Positions 9,581 through 19,508 are shown, counted from the first letter of the stretch. The stretch is DNA of 64,000 bases from Candidatus Borreliella tachyglossi (GCF_003076595.1 NZ_CP025785.1:873306-937305); one strand, 5' to 3'. The notes: generated by a model not told the origin, from the sequence alone. Numbers and translations: made by a program.

Positions 9581-11093
9581 AGATATTGTTGCAACAATTG
9601 TTGTTATGCTTTCAGTATTTTTTTCACGTGTAATGGGTTTTGTGAAAATAAAGGTATTTTCTTATTATTTTGGGGCAAATCTTGAAACAGATATTTTTAA
9701 TTATATTTTCAATATTCCAAATAATTTGAGAAAAATTATTTCAGAGGGTGCAATGACTTCAGCTTTTATGCCTGAATTTACGCATGAAAAAAATAAGTCT
9801 AATAAGCATGCTGTTTCTTTTTTCAGACGAGTTGTTACTTTTAACGTAATAAGTATTAGTCTTATTATTTTCATTATGATTATGTTTTCTAGGCAGATTA
9901 TATATTATGTATCTTCTTATAGGAGCAGTGATTTAGAGTTAGCTAGTCATATGTTTAAATATTTAATAGTCTATATACTGCTTATAAGCTTGGCATCAAT
10001 ATTTGCTGCAGTTCTTAATTCTTATAGGATCTTTTTCATTCCATCCTTTTCACCTATCATACTCTCTATTGGTGTTATATTAAGCATATGTTTACTTTAC
10101 AGGCAATATGGAATATATAGTGCGGTTATTGGAGTGGTTGTTGGCGGGATTTTACAATTTCTAGTTCAGCTGATAAATTGTATTTATATTGGTCTTATAT
10201 ATAGACCAATATTTAGTTTTAATGATTCTGCATTCTTAAGGTTTTTAAAGAGATGGTCGCATATGATTTTATCAGCTTTAATTTCTATCATTACACAGCA
10301 AATTGCATTTGCGTTAGCGTCAACTTTGGAGGTTGGGAGTATTTCTGTTTTAAGTAATGCAATTGTTTATTATCAACTTCCCGTTGGGATTTTTTATGTC
10401 TCTATTTCTACAGTTATTTTTCCTAAAATGGCTGAGTATGCTGCTTTGGGAGATGGGAAAAAATTAAATGATATTTTAAATCAGGGAATTGAGATTTTAA
10501 TTTTTCTGTTGGTTCCAATTTCATTTTTAATGTATATTTGGGCTGAGCCTATTTTAAATTTATTACTTACAGGGGGTAAATTTTCCGTGTATGATACACA
10601 AAGAACTGTTAGCGTACTGCAATATTATTTAATTGGATTGACATTCTCTTCGATTTTTGGATTTTTTCAAAAGTATTATTTTTCTATTCGTGATTCAAGA
10701 ACCCCTCTTTACTTTAATTTTCTATTTTCTATAATTGATATTGCAATTTCAGTTTTTGGACTTAGATCTTATAAGGTAGACATTATGCCGATTGCACAAT
10801 CAACTTCGTTTGCCTTGTGTGTGGGTATTATCTATCTCAATGGGTTCAAAAATGGGATGAGACTTGAATTTTTTAGAGCTTTAGTAGCTTTTGGAAAATC
10901 ATGTATTTCTCTTATTCCGCTATATTTAGTTTATATGATTTTTAAGAGCTTAAGATGGGATATAGGGTTTAGTTTTAATAATTTTTATCTATTAAGTTTT
11001 GCAGGCTTTATTAGTATTGTTATTTTAATGGCGTGTTATTATTTACTTGGAGTTAGTAAGTTTTTTAAGTTTATTGATAGGAAGATTATATGA
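9573..11093 (+). CDS. murJ: Lipid II flippase MurJ (MviN)
   Basis: Polytopic MOP-superfamily exporter that flips lipid II across the inner membrane for peptidoglycan synthesis. About 14 hydrophobic segments are spread over 507 residues. Family motifs include the N-terminal SRVMGFVK, the stretch NIPNNLRKIISEGAMTSAFMPEF, and YYQLPVGIFYVSISTVIFPKM. I choose ATG 9573 (MSKDIVATIV), preceded by GAAGG at an 8-base gap; GTG 9555 and ATG 9558 are in-frame alternatives. The chosen start lies within the last codons of the tgt remnant. The stop overlaps the next gene as ATGA. Confidence 0.95.
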   Translation: MSKDIVATIVVMLSVFFSRVMGFVKIKVFSYYFGANLETDIFNYIFNIPNNLRKIISEGAMTSAFMPEFTHEKNKSNKHAVSFFRRVVTFNVISISLIIFIMIMFSRQIIYYVSSYRSSDLELASHMFKYLIVYILLISLASIFAAVLNSYRIFFIPSFSPIILSIGVILSICLLYRQYGIYSAVIGVVVGGILQFLVQLINCIYIGLIYRPIFSFNDSAFLRFLKRWSHMILSALISIITQQIAFALASTLEVGSISVLSNAIVYYQLPVGIFYVSISTVIFPKMAEYAALGDGKKLNDILNQGIEILIFLLVPISFLMYIWAEPILNLLLTGGKFSVYDTQRTVSVLQYYLIGLTFSSIFGFFQKYYFSIRDSRTPLYFNFLFSIIDIAISVFGLRSYKVDIMPIAQSTSFALCVGIIYLNGFKNGMRLEFFRALVAFGKSCISLIPLYLVYMIFKSLRWDIGFSFNNFYLLSFAGFISIVILMACYYLLGVSKFFKFIDRKII

Positions 11094-12517
11094 GGTATTT
11101 GGGATTTATTCTTTTATTTTTTATTGTATTTGATGTTTTTTCTGTAAAGGCTCCAATATTACCAACTGAGCCTTTAGCACCGGTGGCACCTGAATTTGGA
11201 ACTGATAAGGAAATAAATGAAAACACTTTTGAGAGTAATTTTACTAAAAATTCTGATATTAAAGATATTAATTTGAATGTTAAGCAAGTAAATGATGCTA
11301 TTTCTTATGGTCTTGATGTTCAAGTTATTGAAATTGTTAAGAGGCTTAAAAAATCAGGTGATGGGGAATACAATGCTTTGCTTGAGAAGAGATTACAGAA
11401 AACTTTTAATGTTGAACTTAAGCGTGAGATTCTTGATTTGTTTTTATCGCTTAAATACGTAGGTGGAGTTAATGTTGCTAATTATATCCTTGATAATTAC
11501 GAGATCAAGAGATATCCTAACAATTTGATTAATACAGCAATTTTATACCTTAAAGAACTTGGTAGGAGGGATTTCTTACAGAAAACTCTCATTGATATTC
11601 TTGAGAATAAGGAGGGCAATATTGTAGCTACAGCTGCGTATTATCTTGGTGAGCTATCTTCTATTCAGTATGCAAAGAATATGATCGATATTTATGATAA
11701 ATACTCTGGTAATGATGGAGTTAAATCTGCGATACTTATTGCTCTTGGCAAATCTAATGCTATTGAATACGAAAATAAGATTTATGAGATTTCGCTAGAT
11801 AATTATGAGAATCCGGCAATTAAAGCTGCCGCAATAAGGGCATTATCATATCTTGTTCCTGAAAAAATAACAGCGAATGCCGATTTGTATCTACAAGACA
11901 ATAATAATAATTCCAATATTAAAATTGCTCTTATTGAAGCACTTTCAAGAGATGTATCTTTACAGTCAAAAGAGATTTTGCAGGACTTTTTAAGAGATTC
12001 TGATGATAATATTAGAGTTAAAGCCATCAATGCTATTCAGGGTCATAGAGACACTATTTCAAAAGAGGTACTAATTTATAAAATTAAAAGTGATCCTTCT
12101 TTGAAGGTCAGAGAAGTATCTGGCAAAGCATTAATAGATATGGGTTCCGGTTATGAGGAGATAAAAAATATAATACTTAACCCTACCACTGAAAATAATT
12201 TTAAGCTTACCATGTTTAGGCATCTTTTAGATAAAGATGTGAGTTCTGCACGATTGATTGCTTTAGAACTTTTGAGAATAGAGAATATTCATAAACCCTC
12301 AAAGGTTTTAACAGATGTTGCTATGCTTCTTGCTGCTCGGAAGGGTAATTTTGATGATTTTTATTCTAAGATTATTAGTAGTCGAAATGTTGATTTAAGG
12401 AATCTTGCAATTAAGGGAGCTGTTTATAATAAATCCACGGCACTCTCAAGTAGGCTTAAAGAGATAAAGAAGACAACTAGTTCAGAATATTTAAGAGGTC
12501 TTTTAACAGATTACTGA
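11090..12517 (+). CDS. Exported HEAT-repeat protein
   Basis: 475 residues, function unknown. A signal peptide (residues 1-18, ending VFSVKA) is followed by a Pro-rich linker, then from about residue 60 to the end by tandem helical pairs of HEAT type, for example AAYYLGELSS, AAIRALSYLVPEK, IKIALIEALSRDV and DNIRVKAINAIQGH. Such solenoids serve as protein-binding scaffolds. Start ATG overlaps the murJ stop, so it is coupled to the flippase and may act in periplasmic cell-wall assembly; that is inference from context. Its last bases overlap the convergent coaBC gene by 7. Confidence 0.85.
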   Translation: MRYLGFILLFFIVFDVFSVKAPILPTEPLAPVAPEFGTDKEINENTFESNFTKNSDIKDINLNVKQVNDAISYGLDVQVIEIVKRLKKSGDGEYNALLEKRLQKTFNVELKREILDLFLSLKYVGGVNVANYILDNYEIKRYPNNLINTAILYLKELGRRDFLQKTLIDILENKEGNIVATAAYYLGELSSIQYAKNMIDIYDKYSGNDGVKSAILIALGKSNAIEYENKIYEISLDNYENPAIKAAAIRALSYLVPEKITANADLYLQDNNNNSNIKIALIEALSRDVSLQSKEILQDFLRDSDDNIRVKAINAIQGHRDTISKEVLIYKIKSDPSLKVREVSGKALIDMGSGYEEIKNIILNPTTENNFKLTMFRHLLDKDVSSARLIALELLRIENIHKPSKVLTDVAMLLAARKGNFDDFYSKIISSRNVDLRNLAIKGAVYNKSTALSSRLKEIKKTTSSEYLRGLLTDY

Positions 12518-13686
12518 TATAGTATTTTTAAAATCTCCGTTGCCACATCTTTTTTTGGCATCTCAGGAAGTTCTTGTACGCTATTTTTGTCTATTATGTA
12601 AATTTTATTTAAGCTTGAACTAAAATATTTTATGTCATTTGCAATAATATAATCTAAGTTTTTTGTTTTTAGCTTTTCTTTTGCCTGTTCTATTAGGGTT
12701 TCAGAGTCTTGAGCACAAAATCCAATAATAACTTGATCTTTAGTCTTATTTTGACCCATGTATTTTATTATATCTGGATTTTTAATAAGCTTAATATTCA
12801 GGGTTTTTATGTCGTTTTTATTGATTTTGGTTGCATAAATTTTTTCAGGTCTAAAATCAGCAACAGCGGCAGCACCAATTACTGCATCAAATTCTTGGTA
12901 TATTTTTATTGCTTGCTTATGCATCTCTGCCGCTGTCTTTATTCTAATAACATTGATTCCATCAGGTGTTTTTTCATTGCTGGGACCTGTAATGATTGTT
13001 ATATCAGCACCAAGGTTTTTTGCTTCAATTCCTAAACTGAATCCCATTTGGCCTGTTGATTTATTTGAAAAGTAACGAATTGGATCTAATGCTTCTTCAG
13101 TTCTAGAGGCAGTTATTAGTATTTTTTTGTTTATTAAGGGTAATTTTGGCTCTAGGTCGTTTAATATTATTTTTAAAATATCATCTTCATTCTTAAGGCG
13201 GCCAATAGCATTTGAAGAACATGCTAAAAATCCTTCATCGGGTTCAATGAATTTATAATTGTATTTTTTAAGCTTTGTAATGTTCTCTTCTAGAATGGGA
13301 TTTTGATACATTATGTTGTTCATTGCTACTGCAAAATATGTAGGAGCTACACTTGCAGATATTATTGTGCTTAAAGCATCATCAGCAATGCCTGATGCAA
13401 TTTTAGAAATAATATTGTATGTCGCTGGAATAACTAATATTAAATTTGCCCATCTTGCTAGATTTATGTGTTCTACTTCTTCATGAGCTGTATTCCAGAG
13501 ATCTTTAACTACGCTATTCTTAGAAACAGTTTCTAGTGTTAGTGGAGTAATGAATTTAGTTGCATTTTCTGTCATTATTACTTTGACGTTATATCCCATC
13601 TTTACTAGACTTGAGATAATGTAAGCTGACTTATAAGCTGCAATGCCACCACATACACCTATCAATATATTTTTATCTTTGTTCAT
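12511..13686 (-). CDS. coaBC: Bifunctional phosphopantothenoylcysteine decarboxylase / phosphopantothenate-cysteine ligase
   Basis: Two successive steps of coenzyme A synthesis. I start at ATG 13686 (MNKDKNILIGVCGGIAAYKS); longer in-frame starts reach over the promoter. Of 391 residues, the first half is the flavin-dependent CoaC domain with GGIAAYKS, the MNNIMYQNP version of the PxMNxxM motif and the cysteine loop GFLACSSNAIGRL (the usual G is replaced by S). The second half is CoaB with TASRTEEALDPIRYFSNKSTGQMG and AAVADFRP. The gene is on the opposite strand to its neighbours, diverging from yhdT-panF, which imports the pathway's precursor pantothenate. Confidence 0.94.
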   Translation of the reverse strand: MNKDKNILIGVCGGIAAYKSAYIISSLVKMGYNVKVIMTENATKFITPLTLETVSKNSVVKDLWNTAHEEVEHINLARWANLILVIPATYNIISKIASGIADDALSTIISASVAPTYFAVAMNNIMYQNPILEENITKLKKYNYKFIEPDEGFLACSSNAIGRLKNEDDILKIILNDLEPKLPLINKKILITASRTEEALDPIRYFSNKSTGQMGFSLGIEAKNLGADITIITGPSNEKTPDGINVIRIKTAAEMHKQAIKIYQEFDAVIGAAAVADFRPEKIYATKINKNDIKTLNIKLIKNPDIIKYMGQNKTKDQVIIGFCAQDSETLIEQAKEKLKTKNLDYIIANDIKYFSSSLNKIYIIDKNSVQELPEMPKKDVATEILKILYQ

Positions 13687-13702
13687 GTTGATTACATGCA
13701 TT

Positions 13703-13730
13703 ATTATATAATTATATTTAATATTTTCAA
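13703..13730 (-). promoter_or_regulatory. Promoter for coaBC
   Basis: On the minus strand TTGAAA (13725-13730), a 16-base spacer and TATAAT (13703-13708). The predicted start near 13696 would leave a leader of only about 10 bases with no Shine-Dalgarno sequence before ATG 13686. Confidence 0.55.
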
Positions 13731-13742
13731 AAGGATTTTTGA

Positions 13743-13937
13743 GTGAAAAATAAGTTATTATTTTCAAGTGTAATATATTTTTTTCTGTTTATCTGGTGGT
13801 TTTTTTCATCTTATTTTGCATCTTACGGTATTACTATATTTAGTATGCCTCTTTGGTTTTTTTTATCATGTATCTTGTTTTCTATTTTAAGTTTGTTATT
13901 AGTTTGTATTTTTGTGATTTTTTTGAAGAATGACTAG
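13743..13937 (+). CDS. YhdT-family small membrane protein
   Basis: 64 residues with two hydrophobic helices (about 8-26 and 33-60) separated by a loop with Pro-Leu-Trp-Phe. Size, the FxxxW...MPLWFFLSC pattern and position immediately before panF match the YhdT/DUF997 family, which is found beside PanF in many bacteria and may be an accessory subunit of the symporter. Start is GTG 13743, about 6 bases after AAGGAT. It overlaps panF by 8 bases, so the two are coupled. Confidence 0.8.
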   Translation: MKNKLLFSSVIYFFLFIWWFFSSYFASYGITIFSMPLWFFLSCILFSILSLLLVCIFVIFLKND

Positions 13938-15348
13938 AGGTTTTTTTTTATTTTTTATACTTTTGATTCTATATTGTGTTTTTGGTATTTTTTTAAAAAA
14001 AAAGAAGGAAGGAATTTTATTTTTGCATCATTATTTTCTTGCAAATCAAAATTTAAATATTTTTGTAATGGCATTAGTTGTTGCTTCTAGTTATATTAGT
14101 GCTAGTAGTTTTATTTCAGGACCTTCGGCTGTTTATAAGTATGGATTATCTTTTATATTCTTGGCGGTTATTCAAATTCCTACAAGTTTAATTTCATTCA
14201 TTATTGTTGGTGAGAGATTGAATACAGAGTCCAGGAAAATTCATGCAATCAATATTATTGATTATATTAGACATAGATATGCTAGTCATTCTTTAGCGCT
14301 TATGAGCAGTGTTGTAATGATTTTTTTCTCGCTGTTCTTAATATCGTCTCAACTCATGGGAGGTGCTAAACTTTTAGAGGTATTTTTTAAAGTTGATTAT
14401 AGAGATTCTCTTGTGTTTTTCTCCTTATTTATTTTTTTATATGTTTGTTTGGGAGGGTTTAAGATGATAGCGTATATGAATTTAATTCAAGGAATTTTTA
14501 TGATTATAGCATCTATGATTTTATTCTCAAGGTTGATTGATTTGGGTGGCGGAATTAGTAATATCTTTAAGATGGCGAAACTGAATCTTAGGAGTGATTT
14601 ACTTTTACCATATAAATTGGATTTAAAAATTGAATATATAATTTCTTTTTGGATATTAATAGGGGTTGGAGCATTGGGGGTACCACAATTTGTTAATAAC
14701 TTTATAGCATTTAAAGATAAAAGAGCTATTCGGTTGTCTCTTCCTATTTCTATTTTTGTAATAGGATTTTTAGTTCTTATTATGCATTTAATAGGATTTT
14801 TCTCTCTTGTGATTTTTCCTAATTTTGAACCAAATGATAAAGTTATTTTGAACGTAGCCTTAGAGGTATTAAGTTCTGGGGTATTTATATTATTTTTTGT
14901 AGGGCTTTTATCCGCAATAATGTCTACAATAGATTCAGGATTTTTGTTGCTCTCGTCGATTTGGGTAAAAACACTGTTGGCATTAAATGAGAATATTGAG
15001 ACTAGGTTTGGAATTAATAAGATTACTATTATTTCTAATGTTTGTTTTATTTTAATAATAGTTTTTATATCTTTAAATCCACCTGATTTTTTACTTTTTT
15101 TAAATATTTTTGCAATTGGAGCTTTGGAAGTTTCATTCTTTTCTATTATTGTCTTTGGACTCTATTTTGATTTTGTAAGCAAAATAGCGGCTTTTATTTC
15201 ACAAATTTTGGGACTTTTAAGTTATTTGAGTATAATCCTTTATAAAATAGATAGTTATTCTTTTCACCCCGTTGTACCATCACTTTTTATCTCTGTGTGT
15301 TCATTTTTGATAGTGAATTTTATTTGTAATAAATATAGTAAAATTTAG
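13930..15348 (+). CDS. panF: Sodium/pantothenate symporter
   Basis: Solute:sodium symporter family member that imports pantothenate for CoA synthesis. 472 residues with about 12-13 membrane segments. The diagnostic early motif SSYISASSFISGPSAVYKYG is close to that of known PanF proteins, and the helix with SAIMSTIDSGFLLLSSIW carries the family's sodium-site serines. It overlaps yhdT by 8 bases and lies beside divergent coaBC, both supporting pantothenate as substrate rather than proline or a sugar. Confidence 0.92.
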   Translation: MTRGFFLFFILLILYCVFGIFLKKKKEGILFLHHYFLANQNLNIFVMALVVASSYISASSFISGPSAVYKYGLSFIFLAVIQIPTSLISFIIVGERLNTESRKIHAINIIDYIRHRYASHSLALMSSVVMIFFSLFLISSQLMGGAKLLEVFFKVDYRDSLVFFSLFIFLYVCLGGFKMIAYMNLIQGIFMIIASMILFSRLIDLGGGISNIFKMAKLNLRSDLLLPYKLDLKIEYIISFWILIGVGALGVPQFVNNFIAFKDKRAIRLSLPISIFVIGFLVLIMHLIGFFSLVIFPNFEPNDKVILNVALEVLSSGVFILFFVGLLSAIMSTIDSGFLLLSSIWVKTLLALNENIETRFGINKITIISNVCFILIIVFISLNPPDFLLFLNIFAIGALEVSFFSIIVFGLYFDFVSKIAAFISQILGLLSYLSIILYKIDSYSFHPVVPSLFISVCSFLIVNFICNKYSKI

Positions 15349-15352
15349 TTTT

Positions 15353-16318
15353 ATGGCATCTCTTAATACTAAAAATGTGAATAAGTATAGTGTAGTTAAT
15401 GTTCTAGGGAATGATGATGGTAAAAGACTTGATTCAGTATTAATAAAGTTTCTAAAATTTCCTAAATCTAAAGTAATAAAACATATTAGAAATGGAGATA
15501 TTCTTTTAAATAATTTAAAGGTTCCTTTTTCTCATAGAGTTTCTAATGGTGATGAAATTTACTTGTATAAGCCCTTAATGCAAGGTGTAAGCTTTGGTTT
15601 AAAGAAAGTTGAGACTAAAGATAGTGCTATATTAAAAGATATTAGAGATAGGATAATTTATGAAGATAAGGATTTGCTTGTAATTAACAAAATGAGAGGA
15701 ATCTTGGTTCATGGAGATAAATGTTCACTTGATGATATGATTAATACTTATCTTTTGAATCAAAATCTTAAGTCTCTTAGCTTTAAGCCTTCAGCTGTTC
15801 ATAGACTTGATAGAAATACTTCAGGGCTTGTTATCTTTGCAAAAAACATAGATTCTGCAAGGATTTTAAGCAGAGCATTTAGTAGTGGTAGTGTTACTAA
15901 GAAGTATCTAGCTTTACTTGATGGTGAGATTAGAACACCTTTAACTTATAAGAATTTTTTATATAGAGATCATAGAATGAGAAGAACTTTAGTTACTGAT
16001 AATATTTATAAATTTAATGCTATAACTTATGTTAAGCCAATTTTAACTTCTAAATTTTCTACTCTTGCGGAAGTTTCAATTAAGACGGGGTTTACCCACC
16101 AAATACGAGCTCAATGTGCTTTTAATAACCACGCTTTAATTAATGATAGGAAATATGAATCTAAATTTAGAAAAACCAATTACTTTTTACATTCTTTTTT
16201 GATAAAATTTAATGAGTCTTTATTTTTGAAAAATGAATTTTTTGTTGAACCTAGTTCAGATTTTTTAAAGCAGATAAGTAATGTTTTTAGTATATATGAG
16301 TTTAAAGGGTTTATTTAG
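15353..16318 (+). CDS. RluC/RluD-family rRNA pseudouridine synthase
   Basis: 321 residues: an N-terminal S4 RNA-binding domain (about 20-75, with RLDSVLIKFL and NGDILLNNLKV) and an RluA-type catalytic domain with HRLDRNTSGLVIFAKN, where the aspartate is the catalytic base. TGFTHQIRAQ is the second conserved block. The domain layout fits RluC or RluD, which modify 23S rRNA; the target sites cannot be read from sequence. Begins 4 bases after panF and its 3' end overlaps the next gene. Confidence 0.9.
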   Translation: MASLNTKNVNKYSVVNVLGNDDGKRLDSVLIKFLKFPKSKVIKHIRNGDILLNNLKVPFSHRVSNGDEIYLYKPLMQGVSFGLKKVETKDSAILKDIRDRIIYEDKDLLVINKMRGILVHGDKCSLDDMINTYLLNQNLKSLSFKPSAVHRLDRNTSGLVIFAKNIDSARILSRAFSSGSVTKKYLALLDGEIRTPLTYKNFLYRDHRMRRTLVTDNIYKFNAITYVKPILTSKFSTLAEVSIKTGFTHQIRAQCAFNNHALINDRKYESKFRKTNYFLHSFLIKFNESLFLKNEFFVEPSSDFLKQISNVFSIYEFKGFI

Positions 16319-17234
16319 TAAATTAACATTTCGAAATGTTGTAGACACGATTAAAGAGATTTCAATTGAGATTAAGCATAAGTTTGTAAAGATTAGGGTA
16401 TATGCTTTAGTGGGTGCAGCTGGTACTGGGAAAAGCTTTAGGTCTCATTTGATAGCGGATAAATATGCTATTCCTTTAATAATTGATGATGGTGTTTTAA
16501 TAAAAAATATGAAAATTATTGCTGGGAGCTCTGCTAAATTTGAGGAGCATCTATTTGATGCAATAAGACGTTCTCTTTTTGAAGACGATGCTCATAAAAA
16601 TGAAATGATTGAAGCTCTTCGCAGAGAAGATTTCAGCAAGATATTAATATTGGGAACAAGTGTTCGAATGATAGACAAAATAACAACTAAACTTTGCTTG
16701 CCTAGTTATTTTAAGATTATTTATATAACAGATATTTCTACTAAGCAGGAAATGGAAAAGGCTAAAGTTTCAAGACAAATGGGTGAGCATGTTGTACCAG
16801 CAGCAGCCTTTGAAATAACATCTGTGAAGCCAAATCTATTCTTAGATTCAATTCGAGTTTTTTTCAAAAGTAAATGGGTTTTTTCAAAAAAGAAAAACTA
16901 TGTTCGTTCTGTTGTAAAGCCTCATTTTCATGAAGAAGGGGTTTTATCTGTTTCTAAGAATGCTGTAAGACAAATTATTGAACATTGTGTTTCTGAATAT
17001 AATAGAGATTATATTGTTTATAGCTTAAAAATTAAGAAACATAAAGCCAGTTATTCTTTTAAGCTTTTCTTAGATATTCCACTTGGAAATAACTTGCTTA
17101 ATAATGCAGAAATGCTTAGGAGTTATATTATTGGGAATGTACTCAAATATACGATAATCAATATATCTACTATTGATATCATCATACATAAATTTTATGA
17201 CAAAAAAGGTGATTTTAAAGAAGATGAATATTGA
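16296..17234 (+). CDS. P-loop NTPase of unknown function, conserved in Borrelia
   Basis: About 312 residues from ATG 16296 (MSLKGLF); ATG 16281 five codons earlier is also possible, and both overlap the end of the pseudouridine synthase gene. A clear Walker A motif VGAAGTGKS sits near residues 40-50, followed by a nucleotide-kinase-like alpha/beta segment with ILILGTSVRMID and IIYITDIS. After about residue 200 a second part begins with VLSVSKNAVRQIIEHCVSEYNRDYIVYSLKI, which loosely recalls Asp23/Gls24-type domains. I do not recognise the function. It overlaps murC by 11 bases, so a link to the envelope is possible. Confidence 0.8.
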   Translation: MSLKGLFSKLTFRNVVDTIKEISIEIKHKFVKIRVYALVGAAGTGKSFRSHLIADKYAIPLIIDDGVLIKNMKIIAGSSAKFEEHLFDAIRRSLFEDDAHKNEMIEALRREDFSKILILGTSVRMIDKITTKLCLPSYFKIIYITDISTKQEMEKAKVSRQMGEHVVPAAAFEITSVKPNLFLDSIRVFFKSKWVFSKKKNYVRSVVKPHFHEEGVLSVSKNAVRQIIEHCVSEYNRDYIVYSLKIKKHKASYSFKLFLDIPLGNNLLNNAEMLRSYIIGNVLKYTIINISTIDIIIHKFYDKKGDFKEDEY

Positions 17235-18630
17235 TTTTGATAAAGTGCGCAATTTCTTTTTAGTAGGGATTAAAGGCTCTGGTCTTTGCTCCCTCGCCTG
17301 TTTTTTAAATTCTAAAGGGTATTTTGTAGAAGGAGTTGATGTTTCTTCCCAATTTTATACAGATGATGTATTAAGTAATAATGGCATAACTTATTATGAG
17401 GGTATTTATGAGTTTTCACTAAAGGAGCATAACAAGTTATATGATATTTTAATATATTCAACAGCTTATGATAAGGACAATTTAGGTGTTTTAATCGAAG
17501 CTCGTGAGCTTGGAATTCCTATTTTGTCTTATCCTGAGGTTCTTGGCGAGATTTCAAAACAGTATTATAGCATTGGAGTTGCAGGCTCTCATGGGAAGAC
17601 TACTACAACAGCATTCTTGGGGATGCTGTTTAATGGTGTTGGGCTTAAACCCAATGTAATAGTAGGAGCAAGTGTTAAAGATTTTAGAGACAAGTCTAGC
17701 CTTGTTGGTGAGAGCAATATCTTTATTGCAGAGACCTGTGAATATAGAAATCATTTTTTGCACTTTTTGCCGGATATGATTGTTTTAACTAATATTGATT
17801 ATGAACATGTTGATTTTTTTGAAAATTATGAAGCAGTTGAGAATATTTTCTTGCAATATATTAATAACTTAAAGAAAGGGGGGATATTAATAATAAATTC
17901 TGACGAGGTTAATTTAGTTAAAATTAAAAATAGAATTGCAAGAAAAGATATTAGGGTTTATAGCTTCAGTCTTAGTTCTCAATCTGATTTTAAGATTGAG
18001 AATCTTTACGTAAGAGACGAGTTTTTTAGATTTGATTTTTTAGGGATTATCGATATTAGTCTAAAGACGCCTTTGGTTCATAATGTTTTAAATTTTGCAT
18101 CTGCACTTTTGGCTTTAAAACTATTTTTAGAGAGAGAAAAAAAAATAGTTTCTAATTTGGAGGAGCAGATAAAGGTAGTAGCTAAAGAATACATGGGAAT
18201 AAAAAAAAGGGTTGAATTTATTAGAGAAAAAGATGATGTGATATATCTTGATGATTATGCGCACCATCCAAAGGAAATTGAGAATACACTTTTAGGGCTA
18301 AAGAGTTTTTATAAGGGTAGGCGTATTGTTTTAGATTTTATGCCACATACATTTACAAGAACAGAAATTCTTTTTAATGATTTTGTTAAGGCTTTAAGTA
18401 ATGTTGATGTATTAGTTTTACACAATATATATCTCTCAGTTAGAGAAGATTTTGAACCTGATAGACTTTCTAGAGAATTGTTTTTAGCGCTTAAGAATTT
18501 AAATCAGAATGTTTATTTTTTTGAGGAAGTAGTTGATTCCGTTGAATTTGTAAAGGGTTTATTAAAGGGAAATGATTTATTTATTACAATGGGAGCTGGC
18601 AATAATTCTATTTTACATGATTTTTTATAA
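17224..18630 (+). CDS. murC: UDP-N-acetylmuramate--L-alanine ligase
   Basis: Adds the first amino acid of the peptidoglycan stem peptide. 468 residues from ATG 17224; the upstream methionine at 17173 lies inside the preceding gene. N-terminal Rossmann-like domain with LVGIKGSGLCSLA, central ATP-binding domain with VAGSHGKTTTT near residue 118, the stretch NIDYEHVDFF, and the C-terminal domain with YLDDYAHHPKEI, a hallmark of MurC and Mpl. Mpl, the recycling ligase, is the alternative. With no second MurC seen here, MurC is the better call. Confidence 0.9.
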   Translation: MNIDFDKVRNFFLVGIKGSGLCSLACFLNSKGYFVEGVDVSSQFYTDDVLSNNGITYYEGIYEFSLKEHNKLYDILIYSTAYDKDNLGVLIEARELGIPILSYPEVLGEISKQYYSIGVAGSHGKTTTTAFLGMLFNGVGLKPNVIVGASVKDFRDKSSLVGESNIFIAETCEYRNHFLHFLPDMIVLTNIDYEHVDFFENYEAVENIFLQYINNLKKGGILIINSDEVNLVKIKNRIARKDIRVYSFSLSSQSDFKIENLYVRDEFFRFDFLGIIDISLKTPLVHNVLNFASALLALKLFLEREKKIVSNLEEQIKVVAKEYMGIKKRVEFIREKDDVIYLDDYAHHPKEIENTLLGLKSFYKGRRIVLDFMPHTFTRTEILFNDFVKALSNVDVLVLHNIYLSVREDFEPDRLSRELFLALKNLNQNVYFFEEVVDSVEFVKGLLKGNDLFITMGAGNNSILHDFL

Positions 18631-18641
18631 AGGTACTTTTA

Positions 18642-19508
18642 ATGAAAAGCATGACAGGATTTTTTCATTTGGAAAAAATTGTTGCAAATTATATGTTTAG
18701 TATTAATTTGAAATCTTATAATGGTAAATTTTTAGAATTTAAATTTAAATTGCCTGAGGTTTTATATCCTTATGAGCTTGAGATAAAAAATCTTATTTCA
18801 AGCTATATTAGTAGGGGTAATGTTTTCTTAAGTGTAGGATACAAGGAAATAGTTCCAAATATCGATTTTAATTTAAATCCTAACTATGTTGAGGCTATTG
18901 CTCGACTTAGAGATAAATTATTGCATAGTAACTTAAATATTAAGGATGAAATAAGTCTTGGTGATTTTTTGTCTTTAAAGGGAGCTTTAGTTATTAATGA
19001 GGATGATGGAAATCAGGGGATGATTTATAGTACTTTTAAGGGGGTTTTAGAAGAAACTTTATTAAGTTATGATAAGAGCAGAATTTTTGAGGGTGAGAAT
19101 ACAAAGCAAGATATCGTTTCGATTCTTGCTTTAATACAGGAAGATTTAGAATGTTTAAAAAAATCCCAGAATAGCATAAATACTAAACTATTTGTGACTT
19201 TAAAGGAAAATCTACTTAAGTTATTGGATGATGTTAATAATATTAATATTGCAGAAGAGGCTGCTAAAATGTCAATCCGATTAGACATTAATGAGGAAAT
19301 AGTGAGATTATATTCACATATAGGTAATTTTTATAAAAGCATAAAGAGTGAGGTATGTGGTAAGATATTGGAGTTTCTTACTCAGGAAATGCATAGAGAA
19401 ATTACAACAATGAGCAACAAAGCAATTGATCTTGACGTTAGAAATTTAGTTTTAAACATGAAATTGAATTTAGAGAAAATAAAAGAACAGGTAAGGAATA
19501 TTGAATGA
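18642..19508 (+). CDS. yicC: YicC/YloC-family endoribonuclease
   Basis: 288 residues with the YicC N-terminal domain beginning MKSMTGF and the DUF1732 C-terminal domain with EAAKMSIRLDINEEIVRLYSH and FLTQEMHREITTMSNKA. The family forms hexameric RNases with roles in mRNA and sRNA turnover. Starts 12 bases after murC and its stop overlaps the cmk start (ATGA), so it belongs to the same transcription unit. Length is normal. Confidence 0.92.
   Translation: MKSMTGFFHLEKIVANYMFSINLKSYNGKFLEFKFKLPEVLYPYELEIKNLISSYISRGNVFLSVGYKEIVPNIDFNLNPNYVEAIARLRDKLLHSNLNIKDEISLGDFLSLKGALVINEDDGNQGMIYSTFKGVLEETLLSYDKSRIFEGENTKQDIVSILALIQEDLECLKKSQNSINTKLFVTLKENLLKLLDDVNNINIAEEAAKMSIRLDINEEIVRLYSHIGNFYKSIKSEVCGKILEFLTQEMHREITTMSNKAIDLDVRNLVLNMKLNLEKIKEQVRNIE

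Noticed and set aside
12709..13035. 108-codon frame on the plus strand
   Set aside because: Antisense to the CoaB half of coaBC, whose motifs are well conserved; no family resemblance.
17224..18630. Mpl (muropeptide ligase) instead of MurC
   Set aside because: Motifs are shared by both, but peptidoglycan synthesis needs MurC and no other copy is visible here; kept as MurC with the alternative noted.
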